DNA of 44,246 nucleotides from Deltaproteobacteria bacterium. Lineage in GTDB: Bacteria > Desulfobacterota > Desulfobulbia > Desulfobulbales > Desulfocapsaceae. Where the stretch lies: contig JAPLJF010000013.1 in NCBI GenBank assembly GCA_026388715.1, positions 1 through 44,246 of the forward strand, written 5' to 3'. The notes beneath the pieces are model-generated. The model worked only from the letters and a program-made list of their open reading frames with translations, ran no database searches and was not told the origin of the DNA. How positions within the stretch are numbered: the first letter of the stretch is position 1; every line of letters starts with the position of its first letter. Shown here piece by piece: positions 18,112-26,057 of the stretch. A program made the translations under genes and the position numbers.

Positions 18112-18833
18112 TGACGAACTATTGCCTGCCACAACGCGCGCCATGGACGGCCTGCGGACTCTTGCTGCTCTTACTGCTTCTTGCCGGGTGCGCCGCCCCC
18201 AACGAACAACAGCCAGAGACCCAGATCAGCCAGAAACCGGTGCAGGGTGCTGAATGCGAAGATGCGTCAAGTAACAGGCCCAAGCCCTCAGAGGTTCAGT
18301 CGGAAGAAGAGCCTCTGGATACCAGCTCCCTGCCGATCCCTGTTGCCGCAACCCCTGCCGGAAAATGCCGTTCGACACAGGAGTGTTATCACTTGCAGCC
18401 AACAGCTTCTCAGAAAAAAAAGATAAAAGGCAGCAGGCGCTGTGAACCCCAGAGTCTTCCCTTTGCCCGTTGCCGAAGCGGCATCAACAGTTGCTGCCTG
18501 GGATGGAACAATGGGCCCTTGACCTGGTTTGCCTGTGAACAGCAGCACAACAACACCTCTCTTGTCCCCAGAGGCAACAGTGTTCTTATCCTTGCCGCCA
18601 ACAAGCGCAATCACATGCCCACTGGCCATGTAGCCTATGTTGAAGAGGTTATCGCCGAAAAGGCTCCGCATTACCGAATCATTTTCAGCCACACCAATTA
18701 TGATCGCAGGTGCAGCCTGGAGACAGGTATCGAGGCCGAGTACAACAGCTCTACCAAAACCCTGGACATCCTCACCGGCGCCTGGAAAGGTTGGGGAAAA
18801 AGACTGCCTGTTTCCGGATTTATCATGAGGTGA
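18111..18833 (+). CDS. Hypothetical lipoprotein with CHAP-like C-terminal domain
   Basis: The N-terminus is a lipoprotein signal with a poly-Leu core and lipobox LAGC. A polar, Pro/Glu/Gln-rich linker (about 30-95) precedes a Cys-rich C-terminal domain with the stretch GHVAYVEEV and later IIFSHTNYD. This resembles CHAP/NlpC-like peptidoglycan hydrolase folds, where the GHVA-type His is catalytic, but the nucleophilic Cys is not clearly placed and no family is assigned. Eight or more cysteines suggest disulfides in the periplasm. It is coupled to the preceding small gene. Confidence 0.6.
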   Translation: MTNYCLPQRAPWTACGLLLLLLLLAGCAAPNEQQPETQISQKPVQGAECEDASSNRPKPSEVQSEEEPLDTSSLPIPVAATPAGKCRSTQECYHLQPTASQKKKIKGSRRCEPQSLPFARCRSGINSCCLGWNNGPLTWFACEQQHNNTSLVPRGNSVLILAANKRNHMPTGHVAYVEEVIAEKAPHYRIIFSHTNYDRRCSLETGIEAEYNSSTKTLDILTGAWKGWGKRLPVSGFIMR

Positions 18834-18857
18834 TAAAGGCCCGTCTCACTGTTTTCA

Positions 18858-20240
18858 TCACCCAACAATCATCCCTTTCTGCCGCCGGCACCTGGCCATG
18901 AACCCCTCGGCCCATTGCGGGGTGCCATCGGCATGGACATGGGTGTACAAGGCCAGGACATTGTTCATGGTCAGGCCGTCACGACCGGACATGAACCCCT
19001 GGCCCCGGGTCATCTTCAGAGCAAGCTGTTCCGGTCGGCCCTGCCACGCCAGGATGGTGGAATAGCGGAATTCATGGCCCTTGATCTCGGTCCCCTGCGC
19101 ATAAAAGGGATTTTCCCCTTCCACTTCAAAGACAGAGTAACCGTGAGCCTGCGGCCTTTTGGACATCCCGAAACGAATGGGGAATACTCCGGCCAGGGGG
19201 TATTCCTGACCCTCCAGGACGATTGATTCTCCCAGATAGATCAGCCCTCCACACTCGGCATAGATGGGCAGACCACTCTCGGCAGCCTGCTTGACTGACT
19301 GGCGGAATTCCTTGTTGGCGGCAAGCTCCGCAGCGCTGGTCTCGGGAAAGCCACCGCCGATATACAAGCCGTCAAGTGCCGGAAGGGCGCTGGCGGTCAG
19401 GGCATTGATCATGACCAGTTCCGCGCCCAGCCGTTCGAGTGCCTCAAGATTTTCCGAATAATAAAACTGGAAGGCGGCATCCATCAGGATCCCGATCCGC
19501 AGCCGTGCAGACCCCGGCGTCAGAATCTCCTGCCCCAGGGACAAAGGCTTACCCACCGGGGCCATGATGGCCTCAATCCGCTCCAGATCAAGATGCTCGG
19601 TGATGGTTGCCACCAGGAAATCCATGGCCGCAGCGCTGCCCTCATACTCCTGGTGCGGCGTGACCCCCAGATGGCGCATGGGGAAGATATCGCATTTCAT
19701 CCGGGGGACGGACCCCAGCACCGGCAGGCCGGTATATGTTTCCACCGCCTGGGTGACAATGGCGCGATGCCGCTCCGTACCGATCTGGTTCAGCACCACC
19801 CCCCGGATATCCACCCGTTCATCGAGCTTCTGGCAGCCGAGTACCATGGCCGCCACCGTGCGGGTGGTCTTGGTGCAGTTGACCACCAGCAGGATTGGCA
19901 TGTTCAGGGATAGGGCCAGTTCGGCGGTGGAATAACCCCCTTCCGGATTGACACCGTCATATAACCCCCTGTTGCCTTCCACAATCACCCGGTCCGCACC
20001 CTGAGAATGGGTAAGGAATGAGTGCCGGATCACCTCTTCATCCATCAGGTACGGATCAAGATTATAGCAATTGCCACCGGCCGCCAGCTTCAACCAGCCG
20101 GCGTCGATATAATCAGGCCCCTTCTTGAAAGGCACCACCCTCTTGCCCTGCCGGGCCAGGGCCGCGGTCAGGCCAACCGAGACCACACTCTTGCCCGATC
20201 CTCCGGCAAGGCCGGCTATTACAATTCCTTTTGTCGGCAT
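18858..20240 (-). CDS. cbiA: Cobyrinate a,c-diamide synthase family amidase (CbiA/CobB type)
   Basis: ATP- and glutamine-dependent amidase that converts side-chain carboxylates of a tetrapyrrole to amides. The N-terminal P-loop domain begins GIVIAGLAGGSGKS, followed by PFKKGPDYID. The C-terminal glutamine amidotransferase domain has GGGFPE and the nucleophile Cys in YAECGGLIYLG. Likely reaction: cobyrinic acid a,c-diamidation in cobalamin synthesis. In sulfate reducers a paralogue (DsrN) is thought to amidate siroheme, so the substrate is not settled here, where no cobalamin or dsr genes are adjacent. The ATG giving MPTKGIVIAG is chosen; 22 further in-frame codons from a GTG lie upstream. Confidence 0.88.
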   Translation of the reverse strand: MPTKGIVIAGLAGGSGKSVVSVGLTAALARQGKRVVPFKKGPDYIDAGWLKLAAGGNCYNLDPYLMDEEVIRHSFLTHSQGADRVIVEGNRGLYDGVNPEGGYSTAELALSLNMPILLVVNCTKTTRTVAAMVLGCQKLDERVDIRGVVLNQIGTERHRAIVTQAVETYTGLPVLGSVPRMKCDIFPMRHLGVTPHQEYEGSAAAMDFLVATITEHLDLERIEAIMAPVGKPLSLGQEILTPGSARLRIGILMDAAFQFYYSENLEALERLGAELVMINALTASALPALDGLYIGGGFPETSAAELAANKEFRQSVKQAAESGLPIYAECGGLIYLGESIVLEGQEYPLAGVFPIRFGMSKRPQAHGYSVFEVEGENPFYAQGTEIKGHEFRYSTILAWQGRPEQLALKMTRGQGFMSGRDGLTMNNVLALYTHVHADGTPQWAEGFMARCRRQKGMIVG

Positions 20241-20338
20241 CTTTTCTTCCACGTCTTTTTTCACTCTGTCCCCGGCGGTCTTAACCGCCATGGTGATTAT
20301 CTGCACTTAAGCCGGATCAATGAACAACTGTAAGGTCA

Positions 20339-20356
20339 GTCGGGCCTCAACCCGAC
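20339..20356 (-). terminator. Short hairpin after comM, possible weak terminator
   Basis: GTCGGG and CCCGAC form a perfect 6-bp stem with a 6-base loop, 12 bases past the comM stop on the minus strand. There is no clear T-run, so termination is uncertain. Confidence 0.25.
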
Positions 20357-20367
20357 AACGTCCACGG

Positions 20368-21888
20368 TCACGCCATCCGCCGGTACTGGATGGCCTCGGC
20401 AACATGCCCCAGTTGCAGGGACTCACTGCGATCCATGTCGGCAACGGTCCGGGCAATTTTTAAGATCCGGTGATACCCCCTGGCCGAGAGACCAAGCTGT
20501 TCCACGCTTTTCTCTAAAAGACGGGTTGTGGGCGCATCAATAACACAATATTTCCTGATATCCTTGGGCCCCATCTGGCCATTGCAGAAGACTGAAAGAT
20601 TGTGCGCGTACCGCTTCTTCTGCACCTCGCGGGTCTGATCCACCCGCGCCTTGATGGCCGCTGACGATTCGCCCTGGCGCTCGGCGCTCATCTCCTTGAA
20701 CGGCAGGGCCGCCACCTCCAGGTGGAGATCAATACGGTCAAGCAAGGGGCCGGAGACCCGGCTGGTGTAGTTATGGATTTGTACGGGATTGCAGACACAC
20801 TCATGGCGCGCATCCCCATGAAATCCGCATGGGCATGGATTCATGGCCACCGCCAGCACCACTCGCGCCGGAAACTTCAGCGAAAGATTGGCCCTGGCAA
20901 TGGTCACGGTTCCGTCTTCAAGCGGCTGGCGCAGGACCTCGAGGACATGCTTCTTGAATTCCGGGAGTTCGTCGAGAAAAAGGACCCCGTTATGGGCCAG
21001 CGACACCTCGCCCGGACGCGGAATCTGGCCGCCGCCGATCAGTCCGGCATCGGAGATGGTATGGTGCGGCGACCGGAAAGGGCGGGTGGCAATCAGGGGC
21101 ATATCCTCTGGCAGCAGGCCGATGATGGAATAGATCTTGGAGGTCTCCAAGGCCTCGGCAAAAGTGAGATCAGGAAGGATGGTGGGAAGACGACGGGCCA
21201 GCATGGTCTTGCCTGACCCTGGCGGGCCTTTGAGCAGGATGTTATGGCCACCGGAGGCGGCAATCTCGAGGGCCCGTTTCACATGATCCTGACCCTTGAC
21301 CTCATCAAAATCAACCTCATGGCTTCTGGCCCTGGCAAAGGAGGTGGCCGGGTCCAGATGAAAAGGGGCGCATTCGATAATACCGGCCAGAAACTCCACG
21401 GCCTGATGCAGGGTCGTGACCGCAATCACATCAATCCCATCGACCACTGCCGCCTCCATCTTGTTGGCATCGGGGACAATAATTCCCTTCATCCCCAGAT
21501 CCCGGGCCGCAAGCGTTATCGGCAGGACACCCCGCACCGGACGGACGGCGCCATCAAGGGACAGTTCGCCAAGGACCCAGTACTGATCCAGCTTGACACT
21601 CTTCAGGGTCTCCGTGGCCGCCAGGATGCCGAGGGCCATGGGCAGATCAAAGCCGGCCCCGCCTTTTTTCATATCCGCCGGGGCCAGATTGACCGTTATC
21701 CGCCGGTTAGGGAACTCATAGCCACAATTTCTGATCGCCGCCTTGACCCGGTCCTTGCTCTCGCGCACACTCCCATCCGGCAGACCAACAGTGGTGAAAA
21801 TCGGCAGGCCGAGGGCTATATCCACCTCCACCTCAACCGCCAGGCCATCCACCCCTACCACTGCCCCACTCTGTACCTTTGCCAGCAT
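20368..21888 (-). CDS. comM: YifB/ComM-family magnesium chelatase-like AAA+ ATPase
   Basis: AAA+ protein of the ComM/YifB family; in several bacteria ComM is a helicase aiding branch migration during natural transformation. An N-terminal Lon-protease-like fold domain (about 1-165, with GLPDGSVRESKDRVKAAI) is followed by the ATPase with Walker A GPPGSGKT at about residue 220, Walker B VLFLDELPEF, and a C-terminal domain ending with SARGYHRILKIARTVADM. Length 506 aa is standard. It lies in a minus-strand run with the amidase downstream and cvfB upstream. Confidence 0.92.
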   Translation of the reverse strand: MLAKVQSGAVVGVDGLAVEVEVDIALGLPIFTTVGLPDGSVRESKDRVKAAIRNCGYEFPNRRITVNLAPADMKKGGAGFDLPMALGILAATETLKSVKLDQYWVLGELSLDGAVRPVRGVLPITLAARDLGMKGIIVPDANKMEAAVVDGIDVIAVTTLHQAVEFLAGIIECAPFHLDPATSFARARSHEVDFDEVKGQDHVKRALEIAASGGHNILLKGPPGSGKTMLARRLPTILPDLTFAEALETSKIYSIIGLLPEDMPLIATRPFRSPHHTISDAGLIGGGQIPRPGEVSLAHNGVLFLDELPEFKKHVLEVLRQPLEDGTVTIARANLSLKFPARVVLAVAMNPCPCGFHGDARHECVCNPVQIHNYTSRVSGPLLDRIDLHLEVAALPFKEMSAERQGESSAAIKARVDQTREVQKKRYAHNLSVFCNGQMGPKDIRKYCVIDAPTTRLLEKSVEQLGLSARGYHRILKIARTVADMDRSESLQLGHVAEAIQYRRMA

Positions 21889-21936
21889 GAGATCGTATCC
21901 TCTTTAGAACGTATCCGAACGCATCATTTCATATCA

Positions 21937-22767
21937 CTAGGCAAGTTTGATGCCAGTGGAGTCGATAGTGATAAGCCTTTTTTTGTAGAGGGCGCCGATG
22001 GCCTTTTTAAAGGTTTTTTTACTCACCCCGAACAGGGAGTAGATCTCTTCCGGCTGGCTCTTGTCAGTAACTGCCATCCTGCCGCCATGCTCTTTTATGG
22101 TCTCAAGAATAGCCCAGGAAACATCGTCAACTCCTTGGTAGCCTGGCGGTTGCAGGCTCAAGTCAATCTTGAGGTCTTCACGTATTTTTTTTATGTAGCC
22201 TTTCAGCTGCTGGCCCAGATAAAGCGTCTGAAACACCTCATTCTCATAGACCATGCCCTCATGATAAAGGTTGACAACCGCCTTATATCCCAGATCTGTT
22301 CTCTCATAGATAATAAGATCCACCTCTTCGCCCTCTTTATAGTCCGGGGGCTGCAGACCAAGAAATTTATCGATCTTGGTAGAGGCGGTGATACGGCTGG
22401 TTTTTTCATCAAGAAAGACAAAAACAACATATGATCTGCCTTCCTCCATTTTGTGCTGTTGTTCACTCCTGGGCACAAACAGATCTAGGTCCAGCCCCCA
22501 GTCCAGGTAGGCGCCCGATGCCGAGTTTGAGACCACCGGCAACGTGGCAAACTGACCGACTGTTACCGTGGGCCTTTGGGTGGTTGCCCGCAGCTGATCT
22601 TCCCGGTCAACATAAACAAAGACCTCAACCTCATCGCCTGGCCGGCAATTATCCGGGACATGCCGTGCCGGCAGGAGGATATCCCCTGACTCACCACCAT
22701 CAAGGTGGACGCCGTAGTCCTGCATGCTTTTTACTGTAAGCCTGTTTATCCTGCCGATCTGTGCCAT
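21937..22767 (-). CDS. cvfB: CvfB-family S1 RNA-binding protein
   Basis: Three S1-like modules followed by a winged helix, as in Staphylococcus CvfB and Streptococcus SP_0946. It begins with GRINRLTVKS then YGVHLDG, and has LPARHVP followed by GDEVEVFVYVDRED. A central GAYLDWGLDLDLFVPRSEQ follows, and the C-terminal winged helix has FGVSKKTFKKAIGALYKKR. It binds RNA and in Firmicutes influences virulence gene expression; the role here is unknown. Length 276 aa is typical. The upstream GNAT gene ends 22 bases inside this reading frame, so the two are probably co-transcribed. Confidence 0.88.
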   Translation of the reverse strand: MAQIGRINRLTVKSMQDYGVHLDGGESGDILLPARHVPDNCRPGDEVEVFVYVDREDQLRATTQRPTVTVGQFATLPVVSNSASGAYLDWGLDLDLFVPRSEQQHKMEEGRSYVVFVFLDEKTSRITASTKIDKFLGLQPPDYKEGEEVDLIIYERTDLGYKAVVNLYHEGMVYENEVFQTLYLGQQLKGYIKKIREDLKIDLSLQPPGYQGVDDVSWAILETIKEHGGRMAVTDKSQPEEIYSLFGVSKKTFKKAIGALYKKRLITIDSTGIKLA

Positions 22768-23306
22768 TTTTTTTCCTGTATTTTGTTACTTGATACGCGT
22801 GGTCCGCCCCCGCCTTGGCCACCCTCTGACCCGCTCTTAAACTCCGGTTCATAGCCCACCGTGAACGGGCTTGATGGGTTATTGCGGATGCTTAAGAAAT
22901 GGGCATTCTTTTTATCAAAGGGGCAAAGAGGCTGGGCGCAAGGTGCAAATCCAAACTTCTGATAAAAACCGGGTGCCCCTAAAACAAAAATTGTGCTGTC
23001 TTTGATGACATCCTGCCGCAAGGCAAAACGAAGCAACTCAGAACCTGTCCCCTGTTTTTGAAACTCCGGCTTCACCGCCAGCGGCGCCAGATGCAGGCCA
23101 CATACAGCAGTGCCGTTGTAGGCATTCGAAAAGGCGATATAGGCGATGACCGTATTGATATGAATACACACCCACTCATGGACCGCCCTGCCGTTTTTGT
23201 GGAGATTCTCGACTAACTGCACTTCATGGGTGCTGCCGGGGAATGCCTGCTGCAACAAGGCGGAGACTTTGGCGTAATTTTCCGGGGTGAGTTTGCGTAT
23301 CTTCAT
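22746..23306 (-). CDS. GNAT-family N-acetyltransferase (YhbS-like)
   Basis: A 186-aa acetyltransferase of the YhbS type. The acetyl-CoA site is visible in LAPLAVKPEFQKQGTGSELL, where QKQGTG is the Q/RxxGxG/A loop, and the late VLGAPGFYQKFGFAPC is the usual YYxxxGF-like region. The substrate cannot be predicted. The last about 35 residues are Gly/Ser/Lys-rich and variable. The ATG of MKIRKLTPENYAK is preferred over a TTG five codons upstream. It overlaps cvfB. Confidence 0.8.
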   Translation of the reverse strand: MKIRKLTPENYAKVSALLQQAFPGSTHEVQLVENLHKNGRAVHEWVCIHINTVIAYIAFSNAYNGTAVCGLHLAPLAVKPEFQKQGTGSELLRFALRQDVIKDSTIFVLGAPGFYQKFGFAPCAQPLCPFDKKNAHFLSIRNNPSSPFTVGYEPEFKSGSEGGQGGGGPRVSSNKIQEKKWHRSAG

Positions 23307-23353
23307 GGCTTTACCGCTCAATGGTCATTTGTATCCGTTGCCGAAGGTCATCC

Positions 23354-24688
23354 TTAACGGCAGATATGGGCGACAAGCCGTTTCAGACGGACTTGGGCTG
23401 CATCGATATCGGCGAGGCAGGCAAAGGCCTTGACGTCCTCGGCCTTGACGGGATCAAAACCGCTGCGCAAGGGGTGACGGCCGAGCAGCGCGGTCACAAA
23501 GGCGCGCTCCAGCCGATCGCCTGACTCATCCGACTGGTTCGCCTCAGTCAGGTCATACCAGGCACGAAACCGGGGCTCAGACAAGGCCTGCCGAGCCTCC
23601 TGCTGGAGACCGAGGGTCGCGGCAAAGCCGTGCCGGAACAGATCGGTTATGCACCAGACCTCCAGCAAGTCGGCCGCTCTGGCTGCGGCGGCTGCGCTGT
23701 CCGGCGGGCCGCCTTCTTCCTGTTTGGCTAACAGCGATTCCAGACCCAGAGAGACGGTGTCCCGCACCCGCTCGGCAATGTCCGTGATCTGTTTGATATC
23801 CTGTGTTTTCTCGCCATAGGCAATGATCGCGCTATTGATGGCCCAGACGATTTCCTGTTCCAGACTGGACAACCGTTCCTGGTCAGTAATCAGGGACAGG
23901 GCCTGCTGCAACAGGGTGGTTTCTCTTAAAGGGCCGGCATAGACGGACGGCAGCCGGGTAAGGGCACTGTCTATCGGCCTCTGGGGCCGGGGCAAGGGCT
24001 GACGAACGGCTGGCCGGGAGAAGAGAACGGCGGCCTCCTCCGGCGGCACAAAGCCGATATCCTGCATGCGGCCGTTGCGGAAGCGCAGGGCCTCTTCTTC
24101 GATCTGGGTCGGCAGATCGACACGGACATCGCTCAGGAGTCGGTGGGCTGCGAGAGGATCATATTGGTACAGGGCATCCAGCAGGTTAAAGGGATGGGTC
24201 TTCAGCGCCAGATCGGTCTTCAAATCGAGGAGATAGAAGCCGTCCGGGGTCGTGGCCCGGGGCGTTTCATTTCCCTCGTCCTCTGGCGGGACCTGATCGG
24301 TATCAGGATCATACACCGTGACGGTCTGGGCCAGGAAGAGGAGCTGCACCACATAGTCGAGGGAGAAAAAGGCCCTGGCCAGGGTTTCGGGGTCGGCAAG
24401 CGCAAAGGCAGTCAGCCATTCATCAAGGCTGTCGACGGCAAAGTCGGAACGGCTCCAGCAGTCCAGATCAACACAGGCCTCCAATTGTTCCGGACTGAGC
24501 TCGATGAGGATGGGCAGGGCCTGATCCAGGCCGATCTCCCTGACGATATAGTAGGCCTCCAGGGGCTCGAGGGCTGCGACCGCAGCGGCGAGGTCGGCGG
24601 AGGCCAGAAGTCGCTCGCCCCGCCGGGTCAGGGTACGGGTCAAGTCGGCGCGGAACGGGGTTAATTCTATGATATTGTTGTCGGTCAT
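23354..24688 (-). CDS. DUF6178-like protein of unknown function
   Basis: A 444-aa, acidic, mostly helical soluble protein. The N-terminal part (YYIVREIGLDQALPILIELSP, then EACVDLDCW) matches my memory of DUF6178, a family restricted largely to Deltaproteobacteria, with a later block GRMQDIGFVPPEEAAVLFSRP. No catalytic motif is visible. It is transcribed away from the topB region; the ancestral arrangement was probably divergent with topB before a radical SAM gene came between them (see findings). Confidence 0.65.
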   Translation of the reverse strand: MTDNNIIELTPFRADLTRTLTRRGERLLASADLAAAVAALEPLEAYYIVREIGLDQALPILIELSPEQLEACVDLDCWSRSDFAVDSLDEWLTAFALADPETLARAFFSLDYVVQLLFLAQTVTVYDPDTDQVPPEDEGNETPRATTPDGFYLLDLKTDLALKTHPFNLLDALYQYDPLAAHRLLSDVRVDLPTQIEEEALRFRNGRMQDIGFVPPEEAAVLFSRPAVRQPLPRPQRPIDSALTRLPSVYAGPLRETTLLQQALSLITDQERLSSLEQEIVWAINSAIIAYGEKTQDIKQITDIAERVRDTVSLGLESLLAKQEEGGPPDSAAAAARAADLLEVWCITDLFRHGFAATLGLQQEARQALSEPRFRAWYDLTEANQSDESGDRLERAFVTALLGRHPLRSGFDPVKAEDVKAFACLADIDAAQVRLKRLVAHICR

Positions 24689-24891
24689 GTTCTCTTTTCA
24701 ATCGGAGGTGATCGAAGTTCCTCACAGCAAAGCGCGAGGAATATTCGCTTGTAACGGTTTTTCGTCCTTTTTAGCAGACGGCCGTCCAGGAAAGGTCCAG
24801 CGTTTTGACAGTTACATTCAGGGTGCGGCGCCGAGTGTAGACAGTGAGGACTGCATCCTTCCTCATGCTCTCTCCTTCTTAACAGAAGAGG

Positions 24892-24936
24892 ATAAAGATC
24901 GCAAAAAAATCGTACACTGAAAGTTGTTCTTGCCGA
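24892..24936 (+). pseudogene. Scrap of a topB 5' end (leader and first codons)
   Basis: ATAAAGATCGC at 24892-24902 and TGAAAGTTGTTCTTGCCGA at 24918-24936 match the leader and first codons of topB at 26034-26044 and 26059-26077 (11/11 and 18/19 bases). Translated, the scrap reads KVVLADE against KVVIAEK at the true topB start; the start codon is CTG here. Sequence then diverges. The rest of the gap from 24689 to 25004 shows no gene. Confidence 0.6.
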
Positions 24937-24957
24937 TGAGAGCCGGTCAATGAAAAC

Positions 24958-24983
24958 AGCAGGCCGGCATCCATTGGCCTGCT
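24958..24983 (-). terminator. Probable terminator of the radical SAM gene
   Basis: AGCAGGCC and GGCCTGCT form a perfect 8-bp stem with a 10-base loop, 22 bases beyond the radical SAM stop. Read on the minus strand it is followed by GTTTTC, a short T-run. Confidence 0.45.
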
Positions 24984-25004
24984 CCTGTTTCAACGGTGCC
25001 GCAC

Positions 25005-25952
25005 CTATCGGCACCAGGCGTTCAGCCCTGAATGAGCCTCCCGCTGCAGCATAGCCAGCCTATCAGGTGAGTTGAACAACTTTTCGCACAGTTCGCATTT
25101 TCGGTATTGAATGATTTCTCTTGCCTTAAAACCGGCAAAAGATGCTATAGCTGTTATACCGATGGTCCGGATGTGATTATACAAGCTGTTCGTTTCACTT
25201 TTCTGGAGAAGCTGCTCAACGGTACTGTCTTTTAAATTGCCAAGGTGGAAGAAGTTGGTGCGGGTGAAATGGCTGCCGGCATCGCAGCAGGCATACATGT
25301 CAAGGCTGGGAGCAAGGTAAGGGTTCATCGGACAGCAGTTTGCCTGGTAATCGGTGCAGAGCGGGAGGCGCTCAAATGATTGTGCCCGGCCGGCAAAGAT
25401 GACCGCTTCCGGGAAAAATCTGAGACCATGATCCCGCAGATAGTGTTCGCAGGCATCATCCTGTTCTGAAAAATCGGTTACAAATGAGATGAAATAATCC
25501 AGTCCGTTTTTCTGGCAGCCCTGAGCGGCGTTCACGATATTCCGGCGGGCGATATTTTTCTGGTGCCACCGGCTGTAGCTCAGGCGCAGTTGTGACAGCC
25601 CGTTTTCCTTGAGCTGGACAATGTAGCTGTCGGCAAGGGCCGGGGTCTTGGCCCATAGGCAGTTGGTAACGACCCGGGTGTATATTCCATATTTCTGATG
25701 ACAGAGGCTGACCAGTTCGGTAATTTCATCCAGGTAGATAAGCGGTTCGCCGGCGGTGAAACTTATGCCCTGGATTTGAGCATCGGCCATTTCGGTGATT
25801 ATTTCTTTTGCCTGGGCCAGCTCCATCTTTAAATTTTCAGGGATGGCGTCGGCGGCGACACAATGTTCGCATTTGACATTACACCGTGTTGAGTATCCAA
25901 AAGCTATTTTTCTCATAATTCTGTTCACTGGTGGCAGAGAATTGTTGACCAT
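25005..25952 (-). CDS. Radical SAM/SPASM-like protein of unknown substrate
   Basis: Radical SAM enzyme: the cluster motif CNVKCEHC (C-x3-C-x2-C) is near the N-terminus, followed by FTAGEPLIY, equivalent to the GGEP loop that contacts SAM. A C-terminal set of cysteines (NCCPMNPY, ACCDAGSH, CELCEKLF) suggests an auxiliary SPASM/twitch-like cluster. Such proteins often modify peptides, but no precursor peptide gene was noticed beside it. It stands alone on the minus strand between two copies of the topB leader, so it looks inserted. Start MVNNSLPPV is chosen; MRKIAFGYS twelve codons later is also plausible. Confidence 0.8.
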   Translation of the reverse strand: MVNNSLPPVNRIMRKIAFGYSTRCNVKCEHCVAADAIPENLKMELAQAKEIITEMADAQIQGISFTAGEPLIYLDEITELVSLCHQKYGIYTRVVTNCLWAKTPALADSYIVQLKENGLSQLRLSYSRWHQKNIARRNIVNAAQGCQKNGLDYFISFVTDFSEQDDACEHYLRDHGLRFFPEAVIFAGRAQSFERLPLCTDYQANCCPMNPYLAPSLDMYACCDAGSHFTRTNFFHLGNLKDSTVEQLLQKSETNSLYNHIRTIGITAIASFAGFKAREIIQYRKCELCEKLFNSPDRLAMLQREAHSGLNAWCR

Positions 25953-26057
25953 GACCCGTATTTATGGCCCTTCATTGACAAGTATTCGGGGTTGTGTCAG
26001 TCATTCATGGTAGGCCCTACATAATCGAAGAAAATAAAGATCGCGAGAAATTTTACG

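Noticed and set aside
21244..22434. 396-codon plus-strand frame across comM and cvfB
   Set aside because: It crosses two well-identified minus-strand genes and has no recognisable features.
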